Shown piece by piece: positions 61,049 to 64,000 of a stretch of DNA of 64,000 nt. The notes under the pieces are model-generated. The model had not been told where the DNA came from. It did no database searches and saw only the letters and a program-made list of their open reading frames with translations. The position numbers were made by a program, and so were the translations under genes. This stretch comes from Natronobacterium texcoconense (GTDB lineage: Archaea > Halobacteriota > Halobacteria > Halobacteriales > Natrialbaceae), in NCBI RefSeq assembly GCF_900104065.1, contig NZ_FNLC01000001.1:1-64000 (forward strand). The letters run 5' to 3'. Position 1 is the first letter of the stretch. Each line of letters starts with the position of its first letter.

Positions 61049-61225
61049 CTACGTCGACACGCCGCCAAGTCCGGTGAACCCGCCTATGCTGCCCCCATCA
61101 ATACCGAGGGCGTAGACGAGGCCGACGCCGACGAGACCATATGCGAGCAACAGGACCACGAGTCGCGTTCCCTCGGGGAGTTCGTTGAACTGGTCGACAG
61201 CGGTGGCAGTGGCCTTTTCTGACAT
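61049..61225 (-). CDS. 58-residue membrane micro-protein
   Basis: The ATG at 61225 starts MSEKATATAVDQFNELPEG, followed by one hydrophobic helix (about residues 21-41, RLVVLLLAYGLVGVGLVYAL) and a Gly-rich end GGSIGGFTGLGGVST before TAG at 61049-61051. Codon use is GC-rich at third positions. It may be a subunit of a membrane complex; the family is not recognised. Confidence 0.65.
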   Translation of the reverse strand: MSEKATATAVDQFNELPEGTRLVVLLLAYGLVGVGLVYALGIDGGSIGGFTGLGGVST

Positions 61226-61362
61226 ACTGATAGCCCAGCGGTTTCGAACCCAGGTGAATATGAATTCTGGCCGACCAGTAAACTACTCACCATGTAGTGG
61301 CTCGACGGGTCTTGGCCCAGGAATCACAACGCTCATCTCGAAACGTCAACGATTCGTACTGA

Positions 61363-62568
61363 ATGCCCTCCAGACGCGAACTCCTCCTCGGCGTCGGAGC
61401 CGCGAGCACTGCGGCAGTCGCCGGCTGTCTCGGGAGTCGTACCGACGAGCCGGGAACCGACGACGACTACGCGTGGACCACCGTCGGCGCGGACCTCCGG
61501 AACTCGAGAACCATCTCCGACGGCGCGGCACCACGGGACGACCCGGACGTCGAGTGGTCGGTCGACCTCGAGTCCGGCATGGCGACGGGCGAACCGATCG
61601 TGACCGACGACACCGTTCTCGTGAACACGGGGCGCGACGTCGTCGCGTTCGACAGAGAGACGAGAGAACGACGCTGGTCGATCAATCCCGAGAACGAGCC
61701 CTACTCCTACTATGGCTCGCCGACGGTGTTCGACGATACAGCGTACGTCCCCGAACGCGAGACGCTGACGGCTCGAAATCTCGAGACGGGCGAGGTCGAC
61801 TGGTCGTTCGACCTCGAGCGGATCATCAGCAATAGCTCCCTCACGGTAACGGACACGGACGACGGTCGGGTGTACGTGGCTGGCGGCAATACCGTCCACG
61901 CGCTCGACGCGGAGAGCGGCGAGGAACTGTGGGAGCAGGAACTGCTCGGGATCGCAAGCTACGTGATCGCGAAGTACGCGGACTGGCTGTTCGTCGCGAC
62001 CAGGGGCGGGGAACTGTACCGGATCAACCGCTGGGAAGGCCGCATCGAGTGGCGACGGACGATCGAGGCTGGCATCTCGAGCGCGCCGATCGTCCTCACC
62101 TCGAGTGACCGCCGGGTCGGTCACGGCGTTGCGGTCGCGGGCGGTGACGGCTCGGTCACTTACTTCGATCTCAGCGGCAAACGTGAGTGGCGAACGGAAC
62201 TCCACGCGTTCGGAAACGACGGCCTCGCGATCGGCCACCGGACCGTCTTCGCTCGGTCGGGTTCGACGCTGTACGCGCTCGACGCGAACGACGGTGACGA
62301 ACGCTGGCGCGTCGACGTCGGACGTAGTTCCCGGAATCCGCCGATTATCGTCGGCGACACGGTGTACGTCGGCGGCGATCGGCTCCGTGCGTTCGACGTC
62401 GGCGGCGGATACGGGATTCGATCGCTACGGATCGGCGGGAAGCGGTTCGAGCGCGAGAGAACAGGCGATGTCAACTACGTTACCGCAGCCGATGGGAGGC
62501 TGTTCGTGACGACGGACGTCGGTCGGTTCGAGGGCGACGACACCGCGGAGTTGCTCGTGTTCTCCTAG
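61363..62568 (+). CDS. Tat lipoprotein with PQQ-type beta-propeller
   Basis: The 401-residue protein has SRRELLLG (twin-arginine) and lipobox VAGC, so it is lipid-anchored outside. Blades repeat patterns like DDTVLVNTGRDVVAFDRETRE and VYVAGGNTVHALDAESGEEL. It is related in layout to the gene at 3053 but shows low obvious identity in the leader. Ligand unknown. Confidence 0.85.
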   Translation: MPSRRELLLGVGAASTAAVAGCLGSRTDEPGTDDDYAWTTVGADLRNSRTISDGAAPRDDPDVEWSVDLESGMATGEPIVTDDTVLVNTGRDVVAFDRETRERRWSINPENEPYSYYGSPTVFDDTAYVPERETLTARNLETGEVDWSFDLERIISNSSLTVTDTDDGRVYVAGGNTVHALDAESGEELWEQELLGIASYVIAKYADWLFVATRGGELYRINRWEGRIEWRRTIEAGISSAPIVLTSSDRRVGHGVAVAGGDGSVTYFDLSGKREWRTELHAFGNDGLAIGHRTVFARSGSTLYALDANDGDERWRVDVGRSSRNPPIIVGDTVYVGGDRLRAFDVGGGYGIRSLRIGGKRFERERTGDVNYVTAADGRLFVTTDVGRFEGDDTAELLVFS

Positions 62569-62622
62569 GATACCGGAAGCTGCCTGCACGAGGCCTACTC
62601 GCCTCGAGTCCTCACTCGAACC

Positions 62623-63513
62623 GTGAGCGAACCGCACGCCCGAACGGACGGCAACGGCGACGAGGAGAACTCGAGTCGAGTCAGTAGACGCCACCTGCTC
62701 GGATCGGTGGCGGGTGCGAGCGTCGGCGTCGCGGGTCTCGGTGCTGCGACCGACTCGGCTTCGGCGGCGGGCTTCACCGGCTGTGACGACTGGCTGGACG
62801 CGCCCGCGGAGTATCCCGAGATCGATCTTACGAGTTCGAATCCGACCGCGTCGAACGTCGACGCCCTCGAGGACGAGGACGAATTCGCCGTCTACGTCCA
62901 CGGCTGGCTCGGGCTCGAGACGAGCACGGACCAGGCGTACACGCTCGAGCAGGCGCTCGAGGACGAGGCGTACGACGCGCCGGTCGTCGCGGCGTCCTGG
63001 GAGGCGGACACGCTCAACTACTGGCGAGCGGAAGGGCGAACGGAGACGGCAGGTCGGCGACTCGCCTCCTGGCTCTCGACGGTGGCGGATACCGAGGACG
63101 CGACGATTCGCCTCGTCGGTCACTCGCTCGGTGGACGAGTCTGTCTCGAGACGCTGCTGGCACTGGAAGACACCGCCGTCGAGAGCGTCGCCCTCCTCGG
63201 CACCGCCGCGGACGACGATTCGGTCTGTACGGACGGCCGATACGCCTACGGCATCGCGACCAGCGGGGCCGACGTCTACAACTACCATTCGGGAGACGAC
63301 GACAGCGTCTGTTACGGCTACGACGTCCAGTCGCTCTCGAGCGGCCTCGGCTGTGGCGGAGCCGACTGTACCGGGAGCCTGTTCACCGACGATCAGGGGA
63401 CGACGCCGGAGGAGTACACGGACGTCGACGTGACCGATACGGTCGACGATCACTGCGATTACGCGAAACCAGACGTCGGCTGTGTGCCACGGGTCGTCGA
63501 CGACTTCGAGTGA
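62623..63513 (+). CDS. Tat-exported lipase-like alpha/beta hydrolase
   Basis: The start is a GTG at 62623. The 296-residue protein has a Tat signal (SRRHLLGSVAGASVGVAG, cleavage near ASAAG) and a lipase elbow LVGHSLGGRV; Ser lies in GHSLGG, with Asp and His expected later (VDVTDTVDDHCDYAK). Nine cysteines in the mature part suggest disulfides. It is secreted in folded form and likely hydrolyses esters. Confidence 0.85.
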   Translation: MSEPHARTDGNGDEENSSRVSRRHLLGSVAGASVGVAGLGAATDSASAAGFTGCDDWLDAPAEYPEIDLTSSNPTASNVDALEDEDEFAVYVHGWLGLETSTDQAYTLEQALEDEAYDAPVVAASWEADTLNYWRAEGRTETAGRRLASWLSTVADTEDATIRLVGHSLGGRVCLETLLALEDTAVESVALLGTAADDDSVCTDGRYAYGIATSGADVYNYHSGDDDSVCYGYDVQSLSSGLGCGGADCTGSLFTDDQGTTPEEYTDVDVTDTVDDHCDYAKPDVGCVPRVVDDFE

Positions 63514-63552
63514 CTCGAGTGTGGCCACTCAGGTACGAAAAGCGGGTGAGAG

Positions 63553-64000
63553 GAGTAAGCCCCCTTCTGTTCGTCCCGGCATTCGGCTGAGCGTCCGTGC
63601 CGTTCCGCGGAAACCGCGGGACGTTCGGGCTACCACGGCACGGACTTGCACCGGTGAGGGTTCGCCGTTCCATCGCTCCTCGGCCGTCCGGGTGCAGTCA
63701 ATCGCGCCTGCGTGTTCGACGGCTCGCGCCGTCTCACTTGGTCGCGGTTCTCGCGTCGGAGACGCGTCGAACCGCGCTCGCGATTCGTGGATTCGAACCA
63801 CGAGATATCGACTGCACTCCCTCTGCGGGTTATCTCCCCTTCCTTTCGGTCGGGTTCGCGCGCATCATCGGTCGGGCCGAGACGTGTCGTTTCTGTTCCA
63901 GAGCCAGCGGTCTCCCGCTCCGGACTTGCGCCCGGTCACCTGCCCGAACAGGTGGGGGGACTTTCCTCGCGGGCGTGACACATCCCGAAGGATGAATCAC
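63553..64000 (-). ncRNA. rnpB: RNase P RNA (5' end cut by window edge)
   Basis: Read on the minus strand, the conserved CR-I segment GAGGAAAGTCCCCCC appears near the right edge, AGCGGGAGACCG and ACAGAAA inner elements follow, GGTGCAAGTCCGTGCC is present, and the 3' end has ACAGAAGGGGGCTTAC, the conserved P4/CR-V strand. A CATCC-TTCG-GGATG hairpin at the edge (P3) means the P1/P2 5' strands lie beyond base 64000. It is the catalytic RNA that matures tRNA 5' ends. Confidence 0.9.

Noticed and set aside
63529-63801. A 90-codon frame at the right end
   Set aside because: It lies inside the RNase P RNA, whose conserved blocks explain the sequence.

Overview
The window is chromosomal DNA of a halophilic archaeon (class Halobacteria). 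The base composition is high-GC, proteins are strongly acidic, many secreted proteins carry twin-arginine (Tat) signals with or without a lipobox, several promoters have a TATA box about 25 nt upstream of the start codon (leaderless mRNAs), and the gene set is archaeal: a histone doublet, three-part RPA single-strand-binding genes, an archaeal CCA-adding enzyme, MptD, archaeal pilin-like N-termini and an archaeal RNase P RNA. A genus cannot be fixed from sequence reading alone; gene content would fit the Natrialbales/Haloferacales range.

Layout. 1-4.3 kb: a strong terminator closing a gene that starts left of the window, a small membrane protein, a MinD/ParA ATPase translationally coupled to an unknown gene, a convergent MinD fused to a degenerate RecA/KaiC-like domain, and a Tat lipoprotein beta-propeller. 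4.3-15.6 kb: a nine-gene leftward operon with overlapping genes, encoding a poorly characterised type IV pilus-like machine: a HerA-like ATPase, a coiled-coil protein, a small anchored protein, a VirB11/TadA-type ATPase, a TadC/GspF-type platform, and four N-terminally anchored proteins of which at least two look like pilins. A further pilin-like gene is divergent. 15.6-29.7 kb: paired TrkA-like membrane proteins, PadR regulator, queuosine-type transporter, M29 peptidase, DUF309 protein, sugar dehydrogenase-like SDR, MptD, AtoE transporter, creatininase-family hydrolase, ABC exporter and DUF192 protein. 29.7-33.9 kb: tRNA-Val and tRNA-Phe, each trailed by copies of its own 3' end and hairpins, then an acidic secreted repeat protein and a membrane-anchored winged-helix protein. 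34-38.8 kb: a dipeptide/oligopeptide-type ABC importer with its two permease genes divergent and no binding protein. 39-46.9 kb: SOUL protein, cupin, CMD-family protein, tRNA-His, RHH protein, VOC enzymes with an esterase, RPA3 with its partner, MoaB. 47-54.7 kb: a multi-pass membrane protein, two CobW GTPases divergent from a NikR-like regulator, and nucleotide-sugar/glycosyltransferase genes. 54.7-59.7 kb: tRNA-Asn, CCA-adding enzyme, and a chromatin group (histone deacetylase, histone doublet, RPA2), then tRNA-Arg. 59.8-64 kb: a TumE-like toxin-antitoxin candidate, a 58-residue membrane protein, a second propeller lipoprotein, a Tat lipase, and the 3' part of RNase P RNA.

The most unusual signal is non-coding. 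All five tRNA genes are accompanied, on their 3' side, by partial copies of their own 3' end, and by at least 13 hairpins whose stems differ completely but whose loops follow one pattern, GARC-N3-GYGA or GARC-N6-GYGA. The third loop position covaries with its partner and the G-A ends could form tandem sheared pairs, so an RNA-level structure family is a reasonable hypothesis. A separate 84-bp imperfect palindrome occurs twice, 14 kb apart, with two compensatory base-pair changes between copies.
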